A stretch of 64,000 nt of DNA. Origin: Iningainema tapete BLCC-T55. Lineage in GTDB: Bacteria; Cyanobacteriota; Cyanobacteriia; Cyanobacteriales; Nostocaceae. The notes below the pieces were generated by a model. It ran no database searches. It was not told the DNA's origin and saw nothing but the letters and a program-made list of their open reading frames with translations. The stretch is from assembly GCF_014698965.1 (NCBI RefSeq), contig NZ_JACXAE010000064.1:54759-118758 (forward strand), written 5' to 3'. Of this stretch, positions 35,521-45,529 are shown piece by piece. The position numbers and the translations under genes were made by a program. Each line of letters starts with the position of its first letter. The first letter of the stretch is position 1.

Positions 35521-36222
35521 CTACAAAACTTTCTTGTTTAAAGAGTAAAATAATAGCTCGTCATCTAAGAAACTAACTTTTTGAGATTGCCAAGTTATTA
35601 CTCCTTTTGTATAGGTGTCTGGTACTTTGGAAATGGTTGTCGGTACTTGACCTAATTCATCTAGATGAATGCGGTGGATGCCGTAAATTTCATCGACAGG
35701 AAATACCCAACGACTTCCTTGTTTTTCTACTACTACCATTCGTCCAGATACATGAGAGCCAGCCTTCTCAAGATTGAGATTTGCTATTTCTATTCTCAAT
35801 ACAGCAGACAGAGAAATACACATCTGAATTTCTCCCCGGATACTTACCAACCCTAGAAATATGTTGTTGCTGCGGTGTGGCAATGTATGAATAACACAGC
35901 TTTGTGTCACTTCTTTGAGTAACTGGGCTGGTAATGCTAGCAATTCTTCTCCCAGTCGAAAGATACTTACTGATATTGTGCCGGTAGGAGCTATGGAATG
36001 GATATCTCTAAGATTTTTTTCGCTTGAGCGTAAATGAGTCCACTCATCTAAATATCCTGGAGGTGGTTCGTGTTCTAGTAAACTGCGTCCTGTAGCAGCA
36101 TAAATTGGGCAGTTGCGACAGTGAATGACGGTTTTTAGCTCTGGGCAAGAGCGATCGCCGGCAATTCCAATTTGGTTCCAGCAATCATTAATCATTGCTT
36201 GAAGATCGTTTGCCATAGACAT
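35521..36222 (-). CDS. WspD-type CheW adaptor with N-terminal Cys cluster, 233 aa
   Basis: N-terminus INDCWNQIGIAGDRSCPELK and HCRNCPIYAATGR: Cys14, 26, 35 and 38, the pattern known from WspD. A CheW domain follows from about 85 (FRLGEELLALPAQLLKEV, GLVSIRGEIQMCISL). Couples receptor to CheA. Its ATG shares a base with the receptor stop (TAATG), giving tight coupling. The cysteines may bind metal or sense redox. Confidence 0.9.
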   Translation of the reverse strand: MSMANDLQAMINDCWNQIGIAGDRSCPELKTVIHCRNCPIYAATGRSLLEHEPPPGYLDEWTHLRSSEKNLRDIHSIAPTGTISVSIFRLGEELLALPAQLLKEVTQSCVIHTLPHRSNNIFLGLVSIRGEIQMCISLSAVLRIEIANLNLEKAGSHVSGRMVVVEKQGSRWVFPVDEIYGIHRIHLDELGQVPTTISKVPDTYTKGVITWQSQKVSFLDDELLFYSLNKKVL

Positions 36223-37967
36223 TAGGCTGCTACTTTAAAGCGGGAAATTTCTTGACGTAAGCCATGTGCTGCATCATTCAATTGTGCAATAGCACTGTTA
36301 ATCTCACGTAGAGAGACAGCAGTTTGCGACGAAGCCTCACTCAATTGCACCATCGCCTCACTAATTTGCTCAGCACCCTGCGATTGAGCTTCCATACCCT
36401 CACTCACCTCTTCAAAGCGAGGGGTAACTGCTTGCACTTGTGAGATAATCGACTCTAGTTTCGTGCTGATATTTCGGACATCTTCAACACCCTGTTCCAC
36501 TTCTTTGGTAAATTTATCCATTTCCATCACCCCAGTAGAAACTGCTGATTGCATTTGTGTGACCATACCCTCAATGTCTAGGGTGGCTACAGCTGTTTGA
36601 TCGGCTAGACGGCGAATTTCTCTGGCAACAACAGCGAACCCCATGCCATACTCTCCGGCTTTTTCTGCTTCAATAGCGGCATTGAGCGAGAGCAAGTTGG
36701 TCTGATCTGCCACCTTGGTAATGGTGGTGATAATGCTGTTAATGTTGTTAGCTTTTTCGCTAATTATTCCTAATTTGGTACAGATGGTACTGGTAGCATC
36801 TGCTAATTTCAGCATAGTTTTTTCCATGTACATCAAGTCTTGTTGACTTTCACCAGCCGCATAAGCAGTTGTGTGTGAAGTTTTACTGACTTGATCCATT
36901 GTTCTCACTAACTGTGAGGAAGTAGCAGCAATTTGCCTTGCTGTAGCTGCTACTTCGTTTGTAGAGGCTAGTTGTTCTGTAACTGTTGCCTCTAATTCCT
37001 TGCCAGAGGCGGCAATTTGAGTAGCAGAAGTGGTGATTTGAATACCTGACTTCTGCACTTGATGAATTAAAGAATTCAGATTTTCCGACATGGTGCGGAA
37101 GGCGGCAAATAATTTCCCTATTTCATCTCTGTCTTCAGTAGCTTGAACTTGAGTTGTCAAATCACCTGTGGAAATCCGTTCTGCCACTCCTACGACTTTC
37201 TCAATTTTGGCTCCCAACGGTTTAGCAATTGTCTTACTGAAGTAAACACCGAAAATTCCAGCTGTCACTGGACCAATTATTAAACCCACTAATATCCAGA
37301 AACTATTTTGACTAACGGCATTAGCAGACTCTTTTTTAGCTTGGGTTGCTGTATCTTCGTTGATTTTTATATCTTGTAGAAGTAATTTTGTTGCTTGTTC
37401 AAAGGAAACTCTATTATCTAGAGAACGTTCACTAAGTAAATTCAAAGCAATACCAGCGTTTTTTGCTGCTTCCATTTCGGATGAAGATGCCTGATTTGAA
37501 CGCTGTAGTTCAAGCTGCTTTTCAAATGGGTTAAGAATTCCTTTTCTCTCAAATTCTTGATTGAGCCGCAGAAATTCTTCATGGTCTTGTTTCCATTTAC
37601 CCCAACTAATTTGCAATTGTTTGTATACTTTGTCTTCCTCCGCTGAGCGGGAAGTTGTTTCATATAGTTTAAATCCCTGATCGATTTGCTCCCAAGCTTG
37701 ATTGATTCGCGTTATTTCAGCCTGTCTTTGTGCTTGGGTAAGTTTAGGATTTAACAAAGCTCGCTCAGATGACTCAATTTGCGTCTGCCCTTCATTAACT
37801 TGCCACAATCCCATGACACTCGGCAGACTATTATTTGCCAGAGTATCAATGTTTTTACTGAGTTCAGCAGTGCTATGCCAGCCCATTAAAGCGATAATTA
37901 AGACGATTACTCCTAGAAACATAAATGCGCTCATCAGCCGCATTTGTAAGGTCATGTTTTTAAACAT
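36222..37967 (-). CDS. WspA-type methyl-accepting receptor with 4HB domain, 581 aa
   Basis: TM1 ([19 protein letters not shown]), a four-helix-bundle periplasmic domain (about 35-215), TM2 ([21 protein letters not shown]), HAMP and a signalling domain with the hairpin tip [32 protein letters not shown]. This is the sensor of the system; WspA homologues respond to surface contact or envelope stress. Confidence 0.92.
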   Translation of the reverse strand: MFKNMTLQMRLMSAFMFLGVIVLIIALMGWHSTAELSKNIDTLANNSLPSVMGLWQVNEGQTQIESSERALLNPKLTQAQRQAEITRINQAWEQIDQGFKLYETTSRSAEEDKVYKQLQISWGKWKQDHEEFLRLNQEFERKGILNPFEKQLELQRSNQASSSEMEAAKNAGIALNLLSERSLDNRVSFEQATKLLLQDIKINEDTATQAKKESANAVSQNSFWILVGLIIGPVTAGIFGVYFSKTIAKPLGAKIEKVVGVAERISTGDLTTQVQATEDRDEIGKLFAAFRTMSENLNSLIHQVQKSGIQITTSATQIAASGKELEATVTEQLASTNEVAATARQIAATSSQLVRTMDQVSKTSHTTAYAAGESQQDLMYMEKTMLKLADATSTICTKLGIISEKANNINSIITTITKVADQTNLLSLNAAIEAEKAGEYGMGFAVVAREIRRLADQTAVATLDIEGMVTQMQSAVSTGVMEMDKFTKEVEQGVEDVRNISTKLESIISQVQAVTPRFEEVSEGMEAQSQGAEQISEAMVQLSEASSQTAVSLREINSAIAQLNDAAHGLRQEISRFKVAA

Positions 37968-38038
37968 AAGTTGGTTGATTGTTGTTTGTTAGTTGTAAAG
38001 ATGCAATTTATTACTTTTGTTAATCACAATTTCAAATT

Positions 38039-39328
38039 TTACTGCTCAGACAATTGAGGTAGCTTTTGGATGCGTTGCCGCAGAACTTTTGCAGAGGCAA
38101 TATCGCCACGCTGCTCTTTAAGTAAAGCTAGGTGAACGAGTGCTTCATAATAATTTGGTTCTAAATAAATCGCTTTTTGGAAGCAGGCGAGCGCAATTTC
38201 TTCATTTCCAAGAGCTTGACGCAACTGCCCCAACAAAACATAAGCTTCAGCACTGGTAGGATTTTGATTTAAATATGTCTGACATTGTGTGGCAGCTTCA
38301 TTTAATTTTCCACTGTCTGCTAAACTACGGGCAGTTTCAAGATTAACAGTTGGGAGTTCTGGTGTAGCCGACGTTTTCAAGGGTGTCGCTACATTAACAA
38401 AGGCTGCCGAGCGGTTCTGAAGATTTTTAGTCTGAGTAGGCAGGCTTTGTTTGAAAAGCTTGAGGGTTTCAGTCGGTGGGCGTGTATTTGCACTATTGAA
38501 CTGCTCCTGTTTAGGTGTTGGATTATTTTTTACGTTCACATTCGATTTGCGGTAAGCAAAAGCTGAAGGATGTTGTACAGATACAAATTGGGATGTCAAG
38601 ACTTGCTGTGTTTCAGAATGCCCCACAAATAGTAAACCTTGATTTTTTAATAAACGCTCTAAAAATTGGAGCGTGTGCTTTCGGGCTGAATCGTCAAAGT
38701 AGATTAATACATTGCGACAGAAAATCACATCATAAGGTTGTTTGTTATTCAACAAATCAGGATCTAGTAAATTGCCCTGAACAAAATTAACTGTATTTTT
38801 CACCTCTTCGCATAAATGATATTCATCTCCCTTTTGAAGAAAATGGCGTTTCCGGAAGCCTAAATCTTCGCTGCGAAAGGAATTTCGACTGTAGACAGCT
38901 AGTTTAGCTTTCTGAATTGATTTGTTGCTGATGTCAACGGCATCGATCCGAAAATTTTTTGTAGCTAACCCAGCTTCTATAAGAGCGATCGCAATTGAAT
39001 AAGGTTCCTCACCCGTTGAACAAGGAACACTTAAGACGCGCAGTATAGCATTCGGTTCTCCGGGCAACCACTCGGAAATTACATAGCGACTCAGAAATAC
39101 AAAAGCTTCTGGGTAACGGAAAAACCAAGTCTCTGGCACGACTACAGTTTCAATCAGTGCTTCTAATTCCTGGTTTGATGTTTGTAATTGCGTCAGGTAG
39201 ATTTGCAGATCAGTTACACTGCAATCCGCCATCCGTTGCTGTATGGCTCTGTTAATGATGCCAGAGCTAAGGGTACAAGTATCCAAACCTATTTTTTGTC
39301 TAAGTAAAGCCTCAATTGTTAATGTCAT
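38039..39328 (-). CDS. WspC-type CheR methyltransferase with TPR domain, 429 aa
   Basis: CheR N-domain (IEALLRQKIGLDTCTLSS), catalytic domain with PETWFFRYPEAFVFL, VLSVPCSTGEEPYS (SAM site) and VIFCRNVLIYFD, a linker, then TPRs from about 335 (SAEAYVLLGQLRQALGNEEIALACFQKAIYLEP). Methylates receptor glutamates. The CheR-TPR architecture is that of WspC. Confidence 0.93.
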   Translation of the reverse strand: MTLTIEALLRQKIGLDTCTLSSGIINRAIQQRMADCSVTDLQIYLTQLQTSNQELEALIETVVVPETWFFRYPEAFVFLSRYVISEWLPGEPNAILRVLSVPCSTGEEPYSIAIALIEAGLATKNFRIDAVDISNKSIQKAKLAVYSRNSFRSEDLGFRKRHFLQKGDEYHLCEEVKNTVNFVQGNLLDPDLLNNKQPYDVIFCRNVLIYFDDSARKHTLQFLERLLKNQGLLFVGHSETQQVLTSQFVSVQHPSAFAYRKSNVNVKNNPTPKQEQFNSANTRPPTETLKLFKQSLPTQTKNLQNRSAAFVNVATPLKTSATPELPTVNLETARSLADSGKLNEAATQCQTYLNQNPTSAEAYVLLGQLRQALGNEEIALACFQKAIYLEPNYYEALVHLALLKEQRGDIASAKVLRQRIQKLPQLSEQ

Positions 39329-39408
39329 TAGTAGGATGCTCTTTGAAAAATCTGAGATACTTTAGTTATAAAGTTCCCATATATTTTGTCTAACTAACAG
39401 TTTTACTG

Positions 39409-39900
39409 TTAAAAATAAAATTTTTTTTGTGAATCTGGTAAGAGGTGTTCTACGTGAATACATTGAATCATTCCTTGTCCATCAGCAATCATTTCTCCCA
39501 AATAAGGGGCAGCATCAACTTGAATTCCCGAATCAAATAACTCCGTTTCTTGCTTGCGCAAAGTCCCTGTTATCCTTTCAGCCATTAGTCCCAATATCTT
39601 TGTATGGCTGGTTGGGGCTAAGTAGTTTTCCGGTAGTGTTTCTTGTAATGATAGCGCAGTCTCTCCCTGGTAATTAACCAAAATTATTCGTGTACTTAAG
39701 TGAGAACTACAGGGATGACCTCCGATCAAATGGCAGAGATCTATGACTGGTACAAGGCGATTTCGATAATTAAATAAACCCGGCATATAATTAGGTGCAT
39801 TGTGTAGTTTTTTCAACTCCACCTTGGGAATTACCTCAATGACTAGCTTGCTCTCTAGAGCATAACGATCATTTCCTACATAAAAAAGCAACATCAACAT
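39409..39900 (-). CDS. WspB-type CheW adaptor, 163 aa
   Basis: Compact CheW domain beginning MLMLLFYVGNDRYALES, with IEVIPKVELKKL, YRNRLVPVIDLCHLIG and LGLMAERITGTLR. First gene of the eight-gene operon. The start at 39900 fits family length; an in-frame upstream ATG at 39915 and GTG near 39969 are possible but would add a non-family extension. The 160 bases to the divergent MBL gene should hold the operon promoter. Confidence 0.88.
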   Translation of the reverse strand: MLMLLFYVGNDRYALESKLVIEVIPKVELKKLHNAPNYMPGLFNYRNRLVPVIDLCHLIGGHPCSSHLSTRIILVNYQGETALSLQETLPENYLAPTSHTKILGLMAERITGTLRKQETELFDSGIQVDAAPYLGEMIADGQGMIQCIHVEHLLPDSQKKFYF

Positions 39901-40132
39901 AGTGAATACATACATCTGCTGAAAATTCAATATGTATTTGTTGTAGCCGATGACAAACCCAAACCACAAGATATTTTTTTATAAGTGTATTTACTGTGGA
40001 ATAGTATGTAAGGTAGTTTTAAAATGTACGTATAAACGAAATATAGCTTGGTAGAGCCGTTAGTACTTTGCATAACGAGCGTGCAAAAGCTGTTACCCTT
40101 AATACTACCATGAATCCGGTATATTAAATATC

Positions 40133-40900
40133 ATGACCAAGTTAATCTTTTTAGGCTCAGGTTCTGCTTTTACTATAGGAAATGATAATTTTCAATCAAA
40201 CATGCTCTTAGTTAACGAGCAAGGTAATAAACTTCTAATTGATTGCGGATCGGACATCAGATTTTCTTTGCATAAAGCAGGCTTTTCCCATCTTAATATC
40301 ACTGACATTTACATTAGCCATCTACATGGAGATCATGCAGGTGGACTTGAATATATTGGTTTTTCTACTAAATTTGATCCTAGATGCAATAAACCAAATC
40401 TTTATTTAAGCAAAGAACTAGCTGATGATTTGTGGAATCATACCTTGTCTGGAGGCATGAGGTCTATTGAAGGTGAAATTGCCAGTTTAGAGACTTTTTT
40501 TACAGTATCTTCAGTTAACCGTGATAGCTATTTTACTTGGTCAAATATCAATTTTTATTTAGTAAATGTTATTCATGTTAATAATGGATATTTTATTATG
40601 CCTAGTTATGGTTTATTTTTTCAGGTAAATGGTCAAAAAGTTTTTTTAACTACTGACGCTCAATTATCTTTAGAGAAAATGGGAAAATTTTATAACGAAG
40701 CAGATATTATTTTCCAAGATTGTGAAACTTCTCAATTTCCTAGTAAAATTCATGCCCATTATCAACAATTATTAGCTTTACCTAAAAAGATTAGAAAGAA
40801 AATGTGGCTATATCATTACCAACCCGGTACACTCCCTGATGCCCAAAAAGATGGATTCTGCGGTTTTGTACAGTGTGGTCAAACTTTTGAATTAAATTAA
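40133..40900 (+). CDS. Metallo-beta-lactamase-fold hydrolase, 255 aa
   Basis: RNase Z-like start (LIFLGSGSAFT), metal motif SHLHGDHAGG, a TTDAQLS segment with the bridging Asp and C-terminal MWLYHYQPG. Soluble cytosolic hydrolase, possibly a phosphodiesterase or nuclease. Divergent from the Wsp-like operon; a functional tie (for example cyclic nucleotide turnover) is possible but not shown. Confidence 0.82.
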   Translation: MTKLIFLGSGSAFTIGNDNFQSNMLLVNEQGNKLLIDCGSDIRFSLHKAGFSHLNITDIYISHLHGDHAGGLEYIGFSTKFDPRCNKPNLYLSKELADDLWNHTLSGGMRSIEGEIASLETFFTVSSVNRDSYFTWSNINFYLVNVIHVNNGYFIMPSYGLFFQVNGQKVFLTTDAQLSLEKMGKFYNEADIIFQDCETSQFPSKIHAHYQQLLALPKKIRKKMWLYHYQPGTLPDAQKDGFCGFVQCGQTFELN

Positions 40901-41017
40901 ACAAATTTTGTAAATATGTAATTTCTTTCTAAAGGATGGGAATACTGAAGTATATAAACGAATGGCAGCAATGAAATAAGTTTGCGCCTTCGTAATTACA
41001 CTTCACATACTTGTTCA

Positions 41018-42622
41018 ATGGATAACGAAAAACTGTTTCGTAAAGAGTCGCTAGAACGATTATCTTCTCCAGAACGCTTAGATCAACTGATGCAAGTAGT
41101 CAATCCCAGAGATTGGATACCGTTGACTACTTTAGGCGTGTTTGTATTATGTGCTTTAATCTGGAGTATTTTTGGACGCATTCCAATTACGGAAAATGCT
41201 CCGGGGGTATTAATCCGTCCGCGCAAGGTATTGCAGTTTCAATCGGCAATTACCGGACAGTTAAAGACAGTAAATGTCAGCCCAGGGCAGTGTGTAGAAA
41301 AAGATTATGTACTTGCAACGATTGATCCTTCTGAAGTAAAGCAACAGCTAGAGCAACAGCGTGCTAAACGGACACTATTGTTGGCTCAAGCACAAGATAG
41401 TGGTACACTGCAAGGTCAGCGCACTAAGTTGGAAAAAGATGGTCTAGTTTCTGAACGGTTAAGTTTACAGCAACGCTTGCAGACAGCTGTTGAACTTTCC
41501 CCTGTCCTGAAAGATAAAGATTTAAAGGCGATCGCTCAACAGCGTCGCAGTCTCGAACAACGGTTGCGGGATTCTTTAGCGCTAACTCCTGTACTCAAAA
41601 ATAAGTCATCAACAGCGATCGCTCAACAAAAAATCAGCTTAGAGAAACGTCTCAAAGACGCGCAAGCTTTAGTTCCCATACACAAACAAAGATTATCCAA
41701 GCGACAAGAACTATTAGCCGCAGGTGCAATTCCTGCCGACACAGTTTTAGAGGTAGAACAACAATACCGCCAAGCACTACAGCAAGTTGCCGAGTTACAA
41801 GCTGAGTTAAAACAAAATGAAGTTAGAGATACTGAGACTCAACAGCAGTATTTAACTAATCTCAATAACATCACCGATATTCAAGCTCAATTGCGGGAAC
41901 TAACAGTTAGAGAGACACAGGCACAACAGAGATACCTCGAAAACATCAACACCATCTCCCAATTACAAGCACAGTTGCAAGAAGTAAATACTAAATCCAA
42001 ACGTTTAGAGCAGGAAAACTTTGAAACCTCTAATAACAAATCAAATGAAATCAAAGAAGTTGAGCGCAATATCGCTCAGTTAGAGCAAAAATTAACCGAG
42101 AACAGCAAGATTCTTAGTTCACAAGCAGGATGTGTTTTAGAAATTACTGCCAGCGTCGGACAAATTATCAATCCTGGTTCTCCCATTGCGACTATTAACA
42201 CTCAGGGTGAAGCAGGAAAAATGTTAGCTATTACCTATTTTCCTGTTAAAGATGGTAAGAAAATTAAACAAGGAATGCCGATTCAAGTAACCCCTGATAC
42301 AGTGAAGCGAGAAAGATTTGGCGGTATTATCGGCAAAGTCGTTTCAGTTTCTTCCTTCCCTATCACTCCCCAAGGTGCTGGTTTAGTATTAGGAAATTCA
42401 GAATTAGTCAGCAAGCTAACTGCAGGCGAACCGAGAATTGAAGTTACCGCCGAACTTGAACTAGATAAATCCAATTCTAGCGGTTATCGTTGGTCTTCTT
42501 CAAAAGGACCAAAATTACAAATTTCCACTGGAACCACTACCATGTCTCGTGTGCAAGTTGAACAACAAGCACCTATCACTTTCGTATTACCAATTTTAAG
42601 GGAATGGACAGGTATTAATTAA
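41018..42622 (+). CDS. NHLP bacteriocin-system membrane-fusion (HlyD-like) protein, 534 aa
   Basis: One N-terminal membrane helix (WIPLTTLGVFVLCALIWSIFG), a barrel-sandwich half (GQLKTVNVSPGQCVEKDYVLATIDPS), a long coiled coil with repeated EQRLRDSLALTPVLK-type blocks, and the second half of the sandwich. Links the inner-membrane exporter to the periplasm. Start ATG 41018 (MDNEKLFRKES). Followed by the peptidase-exporter gene. Confidence 0.88.
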   Translation: MDNEKLFRKESLERLSSPERLDQLMQVVNPRDWIPLTTLGVFVLCALIWSIFGRIPITENAPGVLIRPRKVLQFQSAITGQLKTVNVSPGQCVEKDYVLATIDPSEVKQQLEQQRAKRTLLLAQAQDSGTLQGQRTKLEKDGLVSERLSLQQRLQTAVELSPVLKDKDLKAIAQQRRSLEQRLRDSLALTPVLKNKSSTAIAQQKISLEKRLKDAQALVPIHKQRLSKRQELLAAGAIPADTVLEVEQQYRQALQQVAELQAELKQNEVRDTETQQQYLTNLNNITDIQAQLRELTVRETQAQQRYLENINTISQLQAQLQEVNTKSKRLEQENFETSNNKSNEIKEVERNIAQLEQKLTENSKILSSQAGCVLEITASVGQIINPGSPIATINTQGEAGKMLAITYFPVKDGKKIKQGMPIQVTPDTVKRERFGGIIGKVVSVSSFPITPQGAGLVLGNSELVSKLTAGEPRIEVTAELELDKSNSSGYRWSSSKGPKLQISTGTTTMSRVQVEQQAPITFVLPILREWTGIN

Positions 42623-42730
42623 CTATTAATGGTTAATGGTTAATGGTTAATAGATTATTTTATGCTCTTAACAATTAGCAATTAACAATTAGCAATTAAC
42701 AGTTAACGATTAACAATCACTTTTAATTAA
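42623..42730. repeat. Cluster of heptamer repeats
   Basis: TTAATGG occurs several times, followed by AATTAGC/AATTAAC units. This short tandem repeat type is common in filamentous cyanobacteria. Related heptamers also lie at 35476-35515 and 62961-63022. Confidence 0.8.
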
Positions 42731-42736
42731 TTGAAA

Positions 42737-44938
42737 ATGACCAATACCAAATCTAAAACTCTCAAGCGAGTTAAAACTCCCACTCTCCTACAAATGGAAG
42801 CTGTAGAATGTGGTGCTGCATCTTTAGGAATTATTCTCGGTTACTACGGTCGTATAGTACCATTAGCAGAATTGCGGCGAGAATGTGGGGTATCCCGCGA
42901 TGGTAGCAAAGCGTCTAACGTTCTCAAAGCTGCTCGACGCTACAATTTAGAAGCAAAAGGTTATAAAAAGCAGCTTGATAGTTTGCAAGAATTCAAACCA
43001 CCATACATTGTTTTTTGGAATTTTAACCACTTTCTGGTAGTGGAAGGATTTACTAAAGAACGGGTTTTTTTAAACGACCCAGGTACAGGACCTCGCTCCG
43101 TATCTCTACAAGAATTTGATGAAGCTTACACAGGTGTTGTCTTAGTTTTTGAACCAGGGAAAGAGTTTAAAAAAGGAGGACGTAAACCCAATCTGCTCTT
43201 ATCACTGATCGATAGGTTAAAAACTTCTACCGCAGCTCTTGCATACTGTTGTTTTGCTGGATTTTTGCTTGTAATTCCTGGTTTAGCAGTACCAGTATTT
43301 AATCAAATATTTATTGACTACATCATAGTAGAGCAAAAGTCTGAATGGCTACGTCCATTAATTCTAGCTATGGGTGTTACACTCTTGTTACAGGTATGTC
43401 TGACTTATTTGCAAAAACGCTACTTGCGGCAATTGCATATTAAATTATCTGTGGGAATGACAAGTAACTTTTTTTGGTACATACTCAGGTTACCAGTAGG
43501 TTTTTATGCCCAAAGATATGCAGGAGAAATTAGTAATCGCGTTCACATTAATGACAAGGTAGCTCATATACTTTCTGGAAAATTAGTCAGTACTGCTATC
43601 GATATAGTCATGCTAATTTTTTATGCAACTGTCATGTTTACCTATGACTGGATACTCACCATAATTGGCATTTTTTTTGCTGTTATCAATGTCATCACAT
43701 TACAAATGGTATCACGTCACCGGGTAGACGCTAATATGAGATTAGCCCAAAATATGGGTAAAGTAGCAGGTACAGGAATTGCCGGATTACAAAGCATGGA
43801 AACTATCAAAGCTGGAGCTTTAGAATCAGATTTCTTTGCTCGTTGGGCTGGTTATTATGCTAAAGGAATTAACTCGTTACAAGAACTTGCTGTCACCAAC
43901 CAAACTTTAGGCGTTTTACCACCGCTGTTGACTGCTTTAACTTCTATGTTAATTTTAGTTGTCGGTGGTTTGCGAGTGATGGATGGTCACATGAGTATAG
44001 GGATGCTGGTAGCATTTTCAAGCTTGATGGGTAGCTTTCAACATCCTGTCAATACTCTGATCGGTTTCGCTAGCACAATTCAAGAATTAGAAGGAGATAT
44101 TAGTCGTGTAGATGATGTTTTAAACAATCCTATTGACCCTGAGTTAGAAAGGATTGACAAGGCAGATCCGAAATTGGTATTACCAACTACTGTTTGCCGT
44201 TGTCAAGGTCACGTAGAGTTAAAGAATGTCACCTTTGGCTACAGCAAGGTTGAAGCACCTTTAATTGAAAACTTTAGCTTGAGTCTTAAACCAGGACAAA
44301 GGGTTGCTTTTGTTGGTGGTAGTGGTTCTGGCAAATCTACTATCGCAAAAGTCATCACTGGATTGTATGAAGCTTGGTCAGGAGAAATTCTGTTTGATGG
44401 CAAATTAAGGTCAGAAATTCCCCGCTCAGTGTTAACTAATTCTCTGGCTGTGATCGAGCAAGATGTCTTACTTTTTGCTGGGACAGTGCGAGAAAATCTT
44501 ACTTTATGGGATGCGACAATACCAGATGCCCAGTTAGTCAAAGCTTGTATGGATGCTGCTATTCATGATGTAGTTATGGCACTACCAGGTGGATATAACG
44601 GTCAATTAATGGAAGGAGCAGCAAATTTAAGCGGCGGTCAGCGCCAGCGCTTAGAAATTGCCCGTGCTTTGGTGACTAATCCATCAATTTTAATTATGGA
44701 TGAAGCAACTAGCGCTTTGGACACAGAATCAGAGAAAATTATCGACCAAAATTTGCGCCGCCGGGGATGTACTTGCATTATTGTTGCTCACCGTTTAAGC
44801 ACTATCAGAGACTGTGATGAAATTATCGTCATGGAACGAGGCAAGATAGTGCAACGTGGTACTCATGAGGAATTGTGGGATATGGGTGGTTACTATGCTC
44901 GATTGATTCGTGCGGAAGGACAAGCAATTGCTGCTTAA
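42737..44938 (+). CDS. NHLP-system ABC exporter with C39 peptidase, 733 aa
   Basis: N-terminal C39 peptidase with Cys25 (QMEAVECGAASLGI), His98 (NFNHFLVVEGF) and Asp114 (LNDPGTGP). Then six membrane helices and an ATPase domain with Walker A GGSGSGKST, signature NLSGGQRQRLEIARAL and Walker B ILIMDEATSALD. It cleaves the leader after the double Gly and exports the peptide. Start ATG 42737 (an in-frame TTG lies at 42731). Ends at a strong terminator. Confidence 0.93.
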   Translation: MTNTKSKTLKRVKTPTLLQMEAVECGAASLGIILGYYGRIVPLAELRRECGVSRDGSKASNVLKAARRYNLEAKGYKKQLDSLQEFKPPYIVFWNFNHFLVVEGFTKERVFLNDPGTGPRSVSLQEFDEAYTGVVLVFEPGKEFKKGGRKPNLLLSLIDRLKTSTAALAYCCFAGFLLVIPGLAVPVFNQIFIDYIIVEQKSEWLRPLILAMGVTLLLQVCLTYLQKRYLRQLHIKLSVGMTSNFFWYILRLPVGFYAQRYAGEISNRVHINDKVAHILSGKLVSTAIDIVMLIFYATVMFTYDWILTIIGIFFAVINVITLQMVSRHRVDANMRLAQNMGKVAGTGIAGLQSMETIKAGALESDFFARWAGYYAKGINSLQELAVTNQTLGVLPPLLTALTSMLILVVGGLRVMDGHMSIGMLVAFSSLMGSFQHPVNTLIGFASTIQELEGDISRVDDVLNNPIDPELERIDKADPKLVLPTTVCRCQGHVELKNVTFGYSKVEAPLIENFSLSLKPGQRVAFVGGSGSGKSTIAKVITGLYEAWSGEILFDGKLRSEIPRSVLTNSLAVIEQDVLLFAGTVRENLTLWDATIPDAQLVKACMDAAIHDVVMALPGGYNGQLMEGAANLSGGQRQRLEIARALVTNPSILIMDEATSALDTESEKIIDQNLRRRGCTCIIVAHRLSTIRDCDEIIVMERGKIVQRGTHEELWDMGGYYARLIRAEGQAIAA

Positions 44939-44940
44939 CA

Positions 44941-44978
44941 AAAAAGGGTAGATGCGATCGCATTTACCCTTTTTTTTC
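44941..44978. terminator. Bidirectional terminator containing a HIP1 core
   Basis: AAAAAGGGTA / TACCCTTTTT stem with an inner ATGCGATCGCAT palindrome and a run of eight T. Between the convergent exporter and hydroxylase genes, so it can serve both strands. Confidence 0.85.
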
Positions 44979-45007
44979 AGTTGATAAATTTATGTCACCA
45001 TTGCCAA

Positions 45008-45493
45008 TTAGGGCTTTTTGAAGTCAATCAGCAACACTATTCTGGGAATAAAGCTGCGATTCCAAGCTTCATGCTCAACAGTATCATCAAAAATAAAGCA
45101 CCTGCCTTCTATCCAGTTTCTCGTTTGATTACCCACCCGGATGCCACAGTTATCGGGTACAATTATACCCAAATGACAACGAAGTACAGTATTTGTATAT
45201 CCCACATGAGGAACAATGTGAGTTCCAGGTGCTAGGGAAGAAAAACCTGCTGTAGTCATTCCAGGAATCGACTCTACTAATTTTGTGGTTTCTGGACACA
45301 AGCGGCAGTTATTCTCTAGTTTCTTCCCAAAAGCATACAAACCAAAAACATCCCAGCCTTGGTTATAGAGAAACTTTTCATGCCAAGAGATAAAATTATC
45401 TTTGCGCAGTTTTCCAGTTAACTCTTCTTTAATTAGTAGCCAGTTTGATTCCAGACTGGCTGTAAATTTAAAATTAGTATTTTCGTAAAACAT
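45008..45493 (-). CDS. Aspartyl/asparaginyl beta-hydroxylase-like protein, 161 aa
   Basis: AspH-type jelly roll: VPHVGYTNTVLRCHLGI (first metal His and Arg), GIRVGNQTRNWIEG, FIFDDTVEHEAWNRS (second His) and a final basic strand. Fe(II)/2-oxoglutarate-dependent. Last gene of the minus-strand RiPP operon, 36 bases after the halogenase. In this setting it may hydroxylate a residue of the core peptide. Confidence 0.8.
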   Translation of the reverse strand: MFYENTNFKFTASLESNWLLIKEELTGKLRKDNFISWHEKFLYNQGWDVFGLYAFGKKLENNCRLCPETTKLVESIPGMTTAGFSSLAPGTHIVPHVGYTNTVLRCHLGIIVPDNCGIRVGNQTRNWIEGRCFIFDDTVEHEAWNRSFIPRIVLLIDFKKP

Positions 45494-45529
45494 TTGACTC
45501 TTCTGAGCAAAATCTGAGAATACTTTTGC

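Noticed and set aside
39970..40132. GGDEF or EAL gene expected for a Wsp system
   Set aside because: No such domain is encoded anywhere in the window; the output gene is the nucleotide cyclase.
42623..42730. Heptamer run as a possible CRISPR or protein-binding array
   Set aside because: Units are seven bases, irregular, and recur in several unrelated gaps, as expected for cyanobacterial short tandem repeats.
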